From: an uncultured Clostridia bacterium
GTDB taxonomy: Bacteria > Bacillota > Clostridia > Oscillospirales > Acutalibacteraceae
Assembly: GCA_944381295.1 (NCBI GenBank)
Contig: CALWKP010000038.1
Coordinates: forward strand, 1-5,550
DNA: 5,550 bases
Direction: 5' to 3'
Under the pieces are notes generated by a model. It saw only the letters and a program-made list of their open reading frames with translations. It did not search any database and was not told the origin of the DNA. Shown here piece after piece: positions 1 to 5,550 of this stretch (position 1 is the stretch's first letter; each line of letters starts with the position of its first letter). Both the position numbers and the translations under genes were made by a program.

Positions 1-374
1 ATTAACTGCCACTGCCCGTCGTTCCAGCGGTAACAGGCATGCTCCTCCTTGAGCGTGCGCCGCGTCCCACGGACATAGTGGACGGACAGCGAACGGGAAA
101 ACCGATAACGTTCACTGTCCAGAGAAAAAGAATATTCCACCATCGTTGGAAGATCATCCGGCGCAGAGGTGGTGCGCATGCTGTTCCAACTGCGTTTCCC
201 GCCGGTCGCCCGGCAGTACAGTGCAAAACACATGGCGTCCAAAATCGTGGTTTTTCCGCCGCCGGTAGCGCCAGTGATCAGGAAAATAGGGCGGTCACCT
301 AACAGGGTAAAATCTACGCAAGTTTCTTCCAGATAGGGGCCGAAAGCCTGCATGGTTACTTGGAGCGGTTTCAT
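1..374 (-). CDS. sbcC: Exonuclease SbcC (Rad50-like ATPase), N-terminal part, cut by window edge
   Basis: This is the large ATPase subunit of the SbcCD nuclease, a cytoplasmic Mre11/Rad50-type complex that cleaves DNA hairpins and processes double-strand ends. Only the first 124 residues are present, and the frame is open to the left edge. The start MKPLQVTMQAFGPYLEE is the typical SbcC opening strand. The P-loop (Walker A) GATGGGKTT lies at residues 35-43, with K41 and T42 as the nucleotide-binding pair, followed by ILDAMCFALY, the usual helix after the P-loop. Many homologues have GxTGAGK(S/T); the GGGKT form still fits GxxGxGK(S/T). The ATG at 374-372 has an AAAGGA ribosome binding site about 6 nt upstream. 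The gene follows the acetyltransferase stop codon by 17 bp, so it is very probably co-transcribed with sbcD. The coiled coil, zinc hook and Walker B regions lie outside the window, so its intactness cannot be judged. Confidence 0.95.
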   Translation of the reverse strand, partial: MKPLQVTMQAFGPYLEETCVDFTLLGDRPIFLITGATGGGKTTILDAMCFALYCRATGGKRSWNSMRTTSAPDDLPTMVEYSFSLDSERYRFSRSLSVHYVRGTRRTLKEEHACYRWNDGQWQL

Positions 375-391
375 AGGCAATCCTTTCCGAA

Positions 392-877
392 TCAGGCTTC
401 ATGGAAAAAGATGATGATGTTTTGATAACTTCCATCTTTCATGAGAAAGCCGTTAGGAATGGTCCCAATCGCCCGAAATCCAAGCTGGAGGTAAAGCGAG
501 ATCGCGGGGATATTGGAAGCGACTACGGCGTTGAATTGAAGCCCGGTAAACCCGCAGGGGGAAAGGGAAGACAATGCGTGCCGGACAAGCTTTTCACCGA
601 TTCCCTGGCCTTTATGAGACTGATCTACGGCGAAAGAGGCGTTGGCAATATGCGCACAGCGTCCAATATTGTTAGGGTGCAGCACATACATCCCCACAAC
701 GCTGTCGCCATCATAGGCACATGCTGCTAACGTCTGTTGTTCCAGATAGGCCCGCATATCCTCCTGGCTCAGGAGTTCCATACCGGGAAATGCGACTCCC
801 TGATCAACCACCTGGTTCCAAATTTCTGTCATTTTAGGGATATCTTTTTCTTGATATTCCCGAACTGTAATTTCCAA
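392..877 (-). CDS. GNAT-family N-acetyltransferase between sbcD and sbcC
   Basis: A 161-residue single-domain GNAT acetyltransferase, which would transfer an acetyl group from acetyl-CoA to an amine. The substrate is unknown. Acetyl-CoA motif A is at residues 81-100: strand SFAVD, then QSHKGQGIG (86-94) matching the Q/RxxGxG/A pyrophosphate loop, then a helix. Motif B follows as LQFNAVVASN (113-122) and a helix ending in SLYLQLGF (127-134), with Y129 where GNATs often have their general-acid tyrosine. The fold looks complete, and the length is normal. The start is TTG at 877-875: an AAGGAGG ribosome binding site sits 7 nt upstream, and no in-frame ATG is better placed. The sbcD stop codon lies just before this site (12-bp gap), and sbcC follows after 17 bp, so the gene sits inside the sbcDC operon. 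Its GC looks as high as that of its sbc neighbours, so nothing suggests recent insertion. A role in protein, antibiotic or metabolite acetylation cannot be told apart. Confidence 0.93.
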   Translation of the reverse strand: MEITVREYQEKDIPKMTEIWNQVVDQGVAFPGMELLSQEDMRAYLEQQTLAACAYDGDSVVGMYVLHPNNIGRCAHIANASFAVDQSHKGQGIGEKLVRHALSSLSPCGFTGLQFNAVVASNIPAISLYLQLGFRAIGTIPNGFLMKDGSYQNIIIFFHEA

Positions 878-889
878 AAGAAAGCCTCC

Positions 890-2041
890 TTATTGATAGG
901 GATCATCCATCTGACGGATGTCCCGAAGCAGGGAACGGAAAAAATCCAAATCCTCTGGAGAGGGGGATTCCCCACACACCTGCTCGAAAAATTGCGTGAA
1001 TAAAAAAGAATCATCAACGCGCCGCCGCAGTAATTGGTTGCGCAATTCCGAGGATTCCGCAGATGGGGCTGACAGCCAGCCGCAGCGGATTCCCAGTAAA
1101 TTGGGAAAATATGGGCGGAGCTGTTCCGCCGGCATATAAATCGGGTCATTTCCTTGAATCTCAAGGTAAAGATAATCGTCACTCGGGGAGTTCTTTCCGG
1201 CAGACAACAGTTCTTCCATCGTTCCGGAAAGCGTACGCATATCATGCAGTGGGCAAATCGGGATTTCCTGGAGGGAAAACGACGTCCCCTCAAATTCAAC
1301 CAGGGAAAAGCTTTTGCGCTGACGTTCCTCGTCGAAGGAATATTTCAGCGGAGATCCGGAATACCGTGCATTAGCGCCTACTGGCTGCGGGGAGTGAAGA
1401 TGCCCTAACGCGACGTAATCAAAGCCGGTAAAAGCCGAGGGGTCCACTTCTCCTGCGCCGCCGACATACAAAGGACTTTCCGATTCGCACAAGGAGCTTC
1501 CGGCGGCAAAGCAATGTGCCGCCAATAAATGGACTGCGCCAGGTTCCAAGGACTCCCGTACCTTGTCCAAGAGCGCACGATAGGCGTCTGAAAAACCTCG
1601 CAGCGAATCATCCTGAAGCAAGTCCCGAATCTGGACAGGTTCGCAGTATGGAAGCAAGTACAAATGATATTCTGTGCCTCCAGAGGAGATTTTTACCGGG
1701 GAAAAGACATCCTGTGGAGAGGTGGCAAAATAAATCCCGCTTTCGCGGAGCATGTCCGCACCCAAAGTGAACCTTCCAGCGCCGTCGTGATTACCGGAAA
1801 CTGCCGCCAATGGAATCTTGCGGCGATGCAGCTCCGAAAGCACCTGATCAAACAGCCGAATCGCTTGTACAGGGGCAACCTGACGGTCATAGATATCCCC
1901 TGAGATCAGGACAAGGTCAGGCGGATCACGGTCCAACAGCGGAAGAAATACCTGATGAATAAAATATTCCTGGTCAGGAAGGAGAGAGCGTCCATATAAC
2001 ATGCGCCCCAAATGCCAGTCGGAAGTATGCAGCAGTTTCAT
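890..2041 (-). CDS. sbcD: Exonuclease SbcD (Mre11-like nuclease subunit)
   Basis: This is the nuclease subunit of SbcCD: a Mn-dependent phosphodiesterase that works with the SbcC ATPase to cut hairpins and degrade DNA ends. At 383 residues it has the usual full length. The five phosphoesterase motifs are intact: SDWHLG (7-12, D8 and H10), GDIYDR (48-53, D49), GNHD (83-86, N84 and H85), AAHCF (174-178, H176) and GHLH (213-216, H214 and H216). The region after about residue 250 should be the capping and SbcC-binding domain, which is variable in this family. The start MKLLHTSDWHLG is canonical. The ATG at 2041-2039 overlaps the TGA stop of the upstream phosphoesterase in an ATGA, suggesting translational coupling; an AAAGGAAAAG purine tract lies roughly 10 nt upstream. 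Unlike the common sbcD-sbcC arrangement, an acetyltransferase gene separates the two subunits here. Confidence 0.97.
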   Translation of the reverse strand: MKLLHTSDWHLGRMLYGRSLLPDQEYFIHQVFLPLLDRDPPDLVLISGDIYDRQVAPVQAIRLFDQVLSELHRRKIPLAAVSGNHDGAGRFTLGADMLRESGIYFATSPQDVFSPVKISSGGTEYHLYLLPYCEPVQIRDLLQDDSLRGFSDAYRALLDKVRESLEPGAVHLLAAHCFAAGSSLCESESPLYVGGAGEVDPSAFTGFDYVALGHLHSPQPVGANARYSGSPLKYSFDEERQRKSFSLVEFEGTSFSLQEIPICPLHDMRTLSGTMEELLSAGKNSPSDDYLYLEIQGNDPIYMPAEQLRPYFPNLLGIRCGWLSAPSAESSELRNQLLRRRVDDSFLFTQFFEQVCGESPSPEDLDFFRSLLRDIRQMDDPYQ

Positions 2042-2733
2042 AAATATTCTTTTCCTTTTTTCGCATCCGGATTTGCAATGGCAATTTCATTAAATAGCGA
2101 CTGGTAAGCTCCGGTGATCCGGCGGTCAATATGTAGACTTCCAAAGAACCACCGTTCAAATTGGATGTTTTTTACGAGCTGCTCAAAAAACATTTCTAGT
2201 TCATTTTTTTCCCGGCTGTAATCCTGACGGTTCAAATCCATCCGCGGAGCCGGCGAATGTGTAATGATATAATCGACTTTTTTCCCATACCGGTTCAAGT
2301 TTTGAATACCTTCCGACATCTCGCTCAAAAAAGGCATTTCTTCCGGCCACCATTTTCCCATATCCGCATACATCTGTTTGTCGCGGCTCTCGCCGCCGCC
2401 GAAAGTGAACAGGGTTTTTCCTTCCAGTTCAAATACCTGCCCACGCATTAAATGACGGATATTCCCAGTGATCTGCTGGACTTTTCCACCGTTCCATTCC
2501 GTTACCGGATATTTTGCCAACAGATCATAGTTTTCATGACAGCCATCTACAAATAGGATATCATATTTCTTTTTGGAGAGACGTTCCAGAATCCGTTCCT
2601 CCTGTTTGTCCCCGTTCCATAAATATCCGAAATCCCCGCAGATAATCAGGGAATCCCCCTTTTTTAGTTTGCGCAGTTTTGGGGAATCAAACCTTTCCGG
2701 TAATCCATGGGTATCTCCTGTAATCGTAATCAA
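2038..2733 (-). CDS. Calcineurin-like metallophosphoesterase with two altered metal-site motifs
   Basis: A 231-residue cytoplasmic metallophosphoesterase of unknown substrate, the first gene of the sbcDC operon. Counted from the chosen start, it shows GDTHG (6-10, D7 and H9), GDFGYLW (33-39, D34), GCHEN (64-68, where the fold usually has GNHE), IITHSPAP (156-163, H159) and GSLH (198-201, where GHxH is usual). Two standard ligands are therefore replaced, Asn by C65 and His by S199, while the remaining Asp and His ligands are kept. This may mark a subfamily with a modified site rather than a dead enzyme. The start chosen is TTG at 2733-2731: GAGGGA lies 6 nt upstream, and the protein then opens MITITGDTHG, the normal beginning for this family. 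The ATG at 2754 and the longest frame from 2823 lack a good ribosome binding site and add residues that do not belong to the fold. The stop overlaps the sbcD start by 4 bp. Family membership is certain; function is not. Confidence 0.9.
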   Translation of the reverse strand: MITITGDTHGLPERFDSPKLRKLKKGDSLIICGDFGYLWNGDKQEERILERLSKKKYDILFVDGCHENYDLLAKYPVTEWNGGKVQQITGNIRHLMRGQVFELEGKTLFTFGGGESRDKQMYADMGKWWPEEMPFLSEMSEGIQNLNRYGKKVDYIITHSPAPRMDLNRQDYSREKNELEMFFEQLVKNIQFERWFFGSLHIDRRITGAYQSLFNEIAIANPDAKKGKEYL

Positions 2734-2781
2734 AATTTGTCCCTCACATTCCATTCTGCACTTTATCTTTTCAGCCGAAAC

Positions 2782-2790
2782 TGGTATACT
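2782..2790 (+). promoter_or_regulatory. Candidate extended -10 promoter of the dacF-DUF4317 operon
   Basis: TGGTATACT on the plus strand is an extended -10 (TG-n-TATACT, one mismatch to TATAAT). The matching -35 position (2762-2767, TTTATC) is weak. A start near 2797 would give a leader of about 50 nt before the ATG at 2847. No operator-like palindrome is evident next to it. Confidence 0.5.
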
Positions 2791-2818
2791 TAAAAAAGCA
2801 CATTTCTTTCTTATTTTA

Positions 2819-2827
2819 ATCATACCA
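2819..2827 (-). promoter_or_regulatory. Candidate extended -10 promoter of the phosphoesterase-sbcD-GNAT-sbcC operon
   Basis: Reading the minus strand, TGGTATGAT is an extended -10 (TG-n-TATGAT, one mismatch to TATAAT). The -35 position about 17 bp upstream (2847-2842) reads TGGAAC, a weak match, as is common with extended -10 promoters. Transcription would start near 2812, giving a leader of about 80 nt before the TTG start at 2733. The -35 region overlaps the start codon and ribosome binding site of the divergent carboxypeptidase gene. Called from sequence only. Confidence 0.45.
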
Positions 2828-2846
2828 TATCGGAGGAAAAAGTTCC

Positions 2847-4190
2847 ATGAAAAAAATCTTCTTTCCCATGTTGCTCACGCTGCTCCTAATCATGGGCTCA
2901 ATGGGTTCCGCAGTTAACGCAGCGGTGTTCAACATAGATTTTGAAACGACATCCAAAGGGATTCAACTGGTGAATCTCGATACAGGGACAGTAGTTTATC
3001 AAAAAAATGCGACGGAAAAACTGGAACCTGCATCTACGACAAAAATTATGACCTACATAGTGGCGGTAGAAAACATTCCAGATCTGGAAGGAACACAGAT
3101 CACCGTGACGGAAGAAGTGGTTACCGACCTGTTAGGGACAGGAAGTTCCCTGGCTGGTGTGAAGGAAGGAGAAATCCTGACAGCGCTGCAGTTGCTGAAT
3201 TGTATGATGGTTCCCTCGGGGAATGATGCAGCATTGGCATTGGCGTATTACCTTGGGAATGGAGACCCACAGAAATTTGTAGACATGATGAACGAAAAGG
3301 CAGAAGAACTTGGATGTACCAATACACATTTCATGAATCCTCATGGGCTGCACGATGAGAACCACTATACTACCGCAGAAGATCTTTGTAAAATTACAGA
3401 ATATGCGTTGACATTGCCCTATTTTTCGGAGATCACGTCCCAGACGTATTATGAAATCCCGGCTACAAATGTGTCGCCGGAACCGCGGTATGTTTATACC
3501 ACAAACATGCTTATCAGTCAGAATGCAGGAGGAGAATATTATTATCGGTATTGTAAAGGAATCAAGACCGGTTCCCATGACCAAGCAGGATACTGTCTGG
3601 TATCCACGGCAGTAAAAAATGGGTACAGCTATCTGTGCGTGACATTAGGTGCGCCGAGTGTGGATTCTAATGGGAATAAGGTTGTAACAAACGGTGCGTT
3701 TGTTGACACAAAGGCTCTGTATGAATGGGCGTTTGACAGTCTGGAGATCAAGACGGTACTCGATAAGAATAAGAGCGTGTGTGATATTCCGCTGGAATTG
3801 GCATGGAATCAGGATACCTTATTGCTGGTTCCGGAAAAAAATTATTCGACCATTTTGCCGGAGGACGTTTCGGAAACCAGCGTGATTATCACGCCGCATC
3901 TTCCGGAGAGCGTGGAAGCTCCGGTAAAAAAGGGCCAGGTTATTGGTACGGCGACGTTGAGTTATGCCAATCAGGTGTTGACAGAGATCAACCTGGTAGC
4001 GGCGGAATCGGTAGAGCGTAGCGAACTGTTGAATTCTGCCAAGACGGCAAAAGAGATTTTCAGTTCAACATGGTTTATTGTAATTGCAGTGATTATAGTA
4101 GCATTAGTGTTGATTTATATCATTCTGACGATGATTTATAACCGGAAAAAGAAAAATCTTCGCAAGGTGAAAAAATATCGCAAAATGTAA
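2847..4190 (+). CDS. dacF: D-alanyl-D-alanine carboxypeptidase (penicillin-binding protein, DacF type)
   Basis: A secreted, membrane-anchored serine D,D-carboxypeptidase (peptidase family S11) that trims the terminal D-Ala from peptidoglycan stem peptides and so limits cross-linking. The 447 residues comprise a signal peptide (basic MKK, hydrophobic 4-18, probable cleavage VNA|AVF after residue 25) and a catalytic domain of about 30-300. That domain carries all three active-site motifs: STTK (63-66, nucleophile S63 and K66), SGN (124-126) and KTG (240-242). A C-terminal beta domain (about 300-395) follows, then a hydrophobic helix (about 408-431) and a very basic tail (RKKKNLRKVKKYRKM). The end is thus a true transmembrane anchor with a cytoplasmic tail, rather than the amphipathic helix of E. 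coli PBP5. The ATG has GGAGG 10 nt upstream. The gene is divergent from the sbcDC operon and is followed after 23 bp by the DUF4317 gene. The enzyme class is secure; dacF as opposed to another dac paralogue is a best guess. Confidence 0.93.
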   Translation: MKKIFFPMLLTLLLIMGSMGSAVNAAVFNIDFETTSKGIQLVNLDTGTVVYQKNATEKLEPASTTKIMTYIVAVENIPDLEGTQITVTEEVVTDLLGTGSSLAGVKEGEILTALQLLNCMMVPSGNDAALALAYYLGNGDPQKFVDMMNEKAEELGCTNTHFMNPHGLHDENHYTTAEDLCKITEYALTLPYFSEITSQTYYEIPATNVSPEPRYVYTTNMLISQNAGGEYYYRYCKGIKTGSHDQAGYCLVSTAVKNGYSYLCVTLGAPSVDSNGNKVVTNGAFVDTKALYEWAFDSLEIKTVLDKNKSVCDIPLELAWNQDTLLLVPEKNYSTILPEDVSETSVIITPHLPESVEAPVKKGQVIGTATLSYANQVLTEINLVAAESVERSELLNSAKTAKEIFSSTWFIVIAVIIVALVLIYIILTMIYNRKKKNLRKVKKYRKM

Positions 4191-4213
4191 TTTTATGGGA
4201 GAAAAAGGATACG

Positions 4214-5356
4214 ATGAACGAGAAAGAAGTTGCAGAGATCCGGAGAAGATTTCGTGCTGAAAAAAGCAATATCACCCGTGTGAGAGTATGTTATGTCAAT
4301 GAAAAGAAAGAGGTCATTTCGCAGTTCAGCCAATCTTTGGCGCTGACGGAACAGGAAGAATCGGAACAAATATTGGGATGTTTGAAGCGTTCGCTTTCGG
4401 GGACTTTAGGAAAAAACCTGATTGATATTTCATTTTCGACACAGCAGGTAGCAGGTGGGGAGGAACATGGATTGCTGATGGCGTTAAAAGATTCGTCGCG
4501 GGAAAATGAAGAAGCGGTTCAGGAATTTTACCGCAGGGTAACGGAACATCTGGTGATGGAAGGAAGCTATATGATCCTTCTGGCGCACGATACCTATGAT
4601 GTGCCTTATCGCTCCAAAGATGGCGAAAAGCAGGAGGATGCTTCTTCTGAGGTGTTTTCCTATATTGTATGCAGTATCTGTCCAGTGAAGATGACAAAGC
4701 CGGCGTTAAGCTATTTTGCCAGTGATAATTTGCTGCACAGCCGGGCGGCGGATTGGATTGTAGGGGCACCGGAACTGGGTTTTTTATTCCCGGCGTTTGA
4801 TGACCGCAGTACAAACCTTTATAATGCGCTGTATTATTCACGTAACGCAGCGGAAAACCATGAGGAATTTACAGATGCCATCTTTTGCAGTGAACTTCCG
4901 ATGCCCGCGACAGAACAAAAGGAAACTTTCGGAACGATGTTGGAAGAAACCTTGGGAAACGATTGCAGTTATGATGTAGTGCAGGCGGTACAAGGACAAA
5001 TTTATGGAATTTTGGAAGAACATAAAGCCAACCGTGACGAAGAAATGCCTGTTCTGACAAAGAGCGAAGTCAAGAGGGTATTGGAAACCTGTGGAGCGCC
5101 GCAGGAACGGATGGAAGATTTTGAAGAAAAGTATGACGAAGTATTTGGAGCGGATGCAGAGATTGCAGCGAGGAACCTGGTGGACGGGAAATTCCAAGTG
5201 AGTACTCCGGACGTAACGATTCAGGTGAAACCAGAACACAGCGATCTGATTGAGACGAGAGTAATTAATGGGATTCAATATATTCTGATCCGGGCGGACG
5301 GCGGGGTAAAAGTGAATGGGATCGGCATCCATATTTCGTCAGAAGATGACCAATAA
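4214..5356 (+). CDS. DUF4317 family protein, function unknown
   Basis: A 380-residue soluble protein with no signal peptide or membrane segment, so presumably cytoplasmic. I recognise it as DUF4317, a family of Clostridia with no known function. Recognisable conserved blocks are MNEKEVAEIRRRF (1-13), TLGKNLIDISFSTQQV (64-79), ILLAHDTYDVPY (121-132), the double-cysteine VCSICPVK (152-159), GAPELGFLFPAFDDR (184-198) and, near the end, ETRVINGIQYILIRADGGV. The middle-to-late part (about 255-330) is acidic and likely helical, with EEHKANRDEE and EKYDEVFG. C153 and C156 form a CxxC, but no second pair sits nearby, so a metal site is only a possibility. The ATG has AAGGA 4 nt upstream. It follows dacF by 23 bp with no promoter or terminator between, so the two should be co-transcribed, and a strong terminator follows it. 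The operon link to a cell-wall enzyme is the only hint of role and is weak. Confidence 0.92.
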   Translation: MNEKEVAEIRRRFRAEKSNITRVRVCYVNEKKEVISQFSQSLALTEQEESEQILGCLKRSLSGTLGKNLIDISFSTQQVAGGEEHGLLMALKDSSRENEEAVQEFYRRVTEHLVMEGSYMILLAHDTYDVPYRSKDGEKQEDASSEVFSYIVCSICPVKMTKPALSYFASDNLLHSRAADWIVGAPELGFLFPAFDDRSTNLYNALYYSRNAAENHEEFTDAIFCSELPMPATEQKETFGTMLEETLGNDCSYDVVQAVQGQIYGILEEHKANRDEEMPVLTKSEVKRVLETCGAPQERMEDFEEKYDEVFGADAEIAARNLVDGKFQVSTPDVTIQVKPEHSDLIETRVINGIQYILIRADGGVKVNGIGIHISSEDDQ

Positions 5357-5406
5357 GAAGATGTAGGAAAAGAATATTCTTAAATTTCGCAATAAAGAAA
5401 ACAGGG

Positions 5407-5459
5407 AAAACTGCTATGGAATGTAAATTTACGATTCCATAGCAGTTTTGTTTATTCTA
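5407..5459 (+). terminator. Rho-independent terminator of the dacF-DUF4317 operon
   Basis: A perfect 16-bp inverted repeat, arms 5407-5422 (AAAACTGCTATGGAAT) and 5434-5449, encloses an 11-nt loop whose first ten bases are themselves self-complementary (GTAAATTTAC). The 3' arm ends in TTTT and runs into GTTTATTCTA, a T-rich tract. It lies 50 bp after the DUF4317 stop. The left flank (GAAAACAGGGAAAA) gives a T-rich run on the minus strand, so termination from the right is also possible. Confidence 0.9.
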
Positions 5460-5525
5460 TTCAATAGACACGGTGAAAATTTTCTTAACTTAGCGGTGAA
5501 TATTTAGGAGATTGTAAAAGGACCC

Positions 5526-5550
5526 TTGCATGTGACGTAACGTCATGAAG
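5526..5550 (+). promoter_or_regulatory. Putative operator/promoter of a gene beyond the right edge (MerR-like layout)
   Basis: TGACGT-A-ACGTCA at 5533-5545 is a perfect 6+1+6 palindrome. It directly follows TTGCAT (5526-5531), a possible -35. If this is the -35, a 19-bp spacer would put the -10 at 5551, just outside the window. A dyad lying inside a long 19-20 bp spacer is the layout of promoters controlled by MerR-family activators, and ACGTAACGT-type cores occur in such sites. The -10 and the downstream gene cannot be seen, so this is inference from the dyad and spacing. The stretch 5460-5525 before it is AT-rich and shows no gene. Confidence 0.4.

Noticed and set aside
39..302. 87-aa plus-strand frame at the left edge
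   Set aside because: It is antisense to the SbcC N-terminus, whose P-loop proves the minus-strand frame.
829..1299. 156-aa minus-strand frame overlapping the 3' half of sbcD
   Set aside because: It is a different frame inside sbcD with no motif; sbcD is clearly the real gene.
392..2041. An anti-phage or toxin-antitoxin reading of the GNAT plus SbcCD cluster
   Set aside because: The SbcD motifs and SbcC N-terminus are those of the housekeeping nuclease. The GNAT has no partner antitoxin of the ribbon-helix-helix kind next to it and is normal in length, so a defence or toxin role has no support.
2734..2823. N-terminal 30-residue extension of the phosphoesterase
   Set aside because: It has no ribosome binding site, no family homology that I recognise, and overlaps the predicted promoter and leader.
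3132..3584. 150-aa antisense frame within the carboxypeptidase gene
   Set aside because: It covers the SGN-to-KTG catalytic region of the real gene on the opposite strand and has no domain of its own.
4326..5332. Long antisense reading frames (171 aa and 164 aa) opposite the DUF4317 gene
   Set aside because: They lie wholly within a convincing gene, and the translations show no recognisable domain; they are shadows.
5423..5433. Terminator loop GTAAATTTAC as an independent operator
   Set aside because: It is a short AT-rich self-complementary loop inside a strong hairpin followed by a T tract; the terminator explains it.

Overview
The window looks like ordinary chromosomal DNA of a Gram-positive Clostridia bacterium, most likely of the Lachnospiraceae type. 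The grounds are the DUF4317-family protein, the DacF-type D,D-carboxypeptidase, strong AGGAGG-type ribosome binding sites, TTG start codons and moderate GC. The family-level placement comes from my memory of where these proteins occur, not from a search. The window is almost fully coding. I see no mobile element, CRISPR array, rRNA or tRNA.

Left half (about 1-2830, minus strand): a tightly packed operon read right to left. It runs from a calcineurin-like metallophosphoesterase (likely TTG start at 2733), to sbcD (4-bp ATGA overlap), a GNAT acetyltransferase (12-bp gap, TTG start), and the N-terminal 124 residues of sbcC (17-bp gap, cut by the window edge). SbcC and SbcD together form the Mre11/Rad50-like nuclease that opens hairpins and processes DNA ends. 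The unusual points are an acetyltransferase between the two subunit genes and a second, motif-divergent phosphoesterase at the head of the operon.

Centre (about 2734-2846): a divergent intergenic region. It carries an extended -10 promoter candidate on each strand, lying within about 45 bp of each other.

Right half (2847-5356, plus strand): a D-alanyl-D-alanine carboxypeptidase (dacF type, secreted and anchored by a C-terminal membrane helix), then after 23 bp a DUF4317 protein of unknown function. The pair ends at a strong intrinsic terminator (5407-5459). The last 90 bases hold no gene. They end in a perfect 6+1+6 palindrome (5533-5545) that looks like the operator and promoter of a gene beyond the window, possibly MerR-controlled.

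I found no convincing undescribed multi-gene system. The points most worth a second look are the sbcD-GNAT-sbcC order, the phosphoesterase with two substituted metal-site motifs, and the operator at the right edge.
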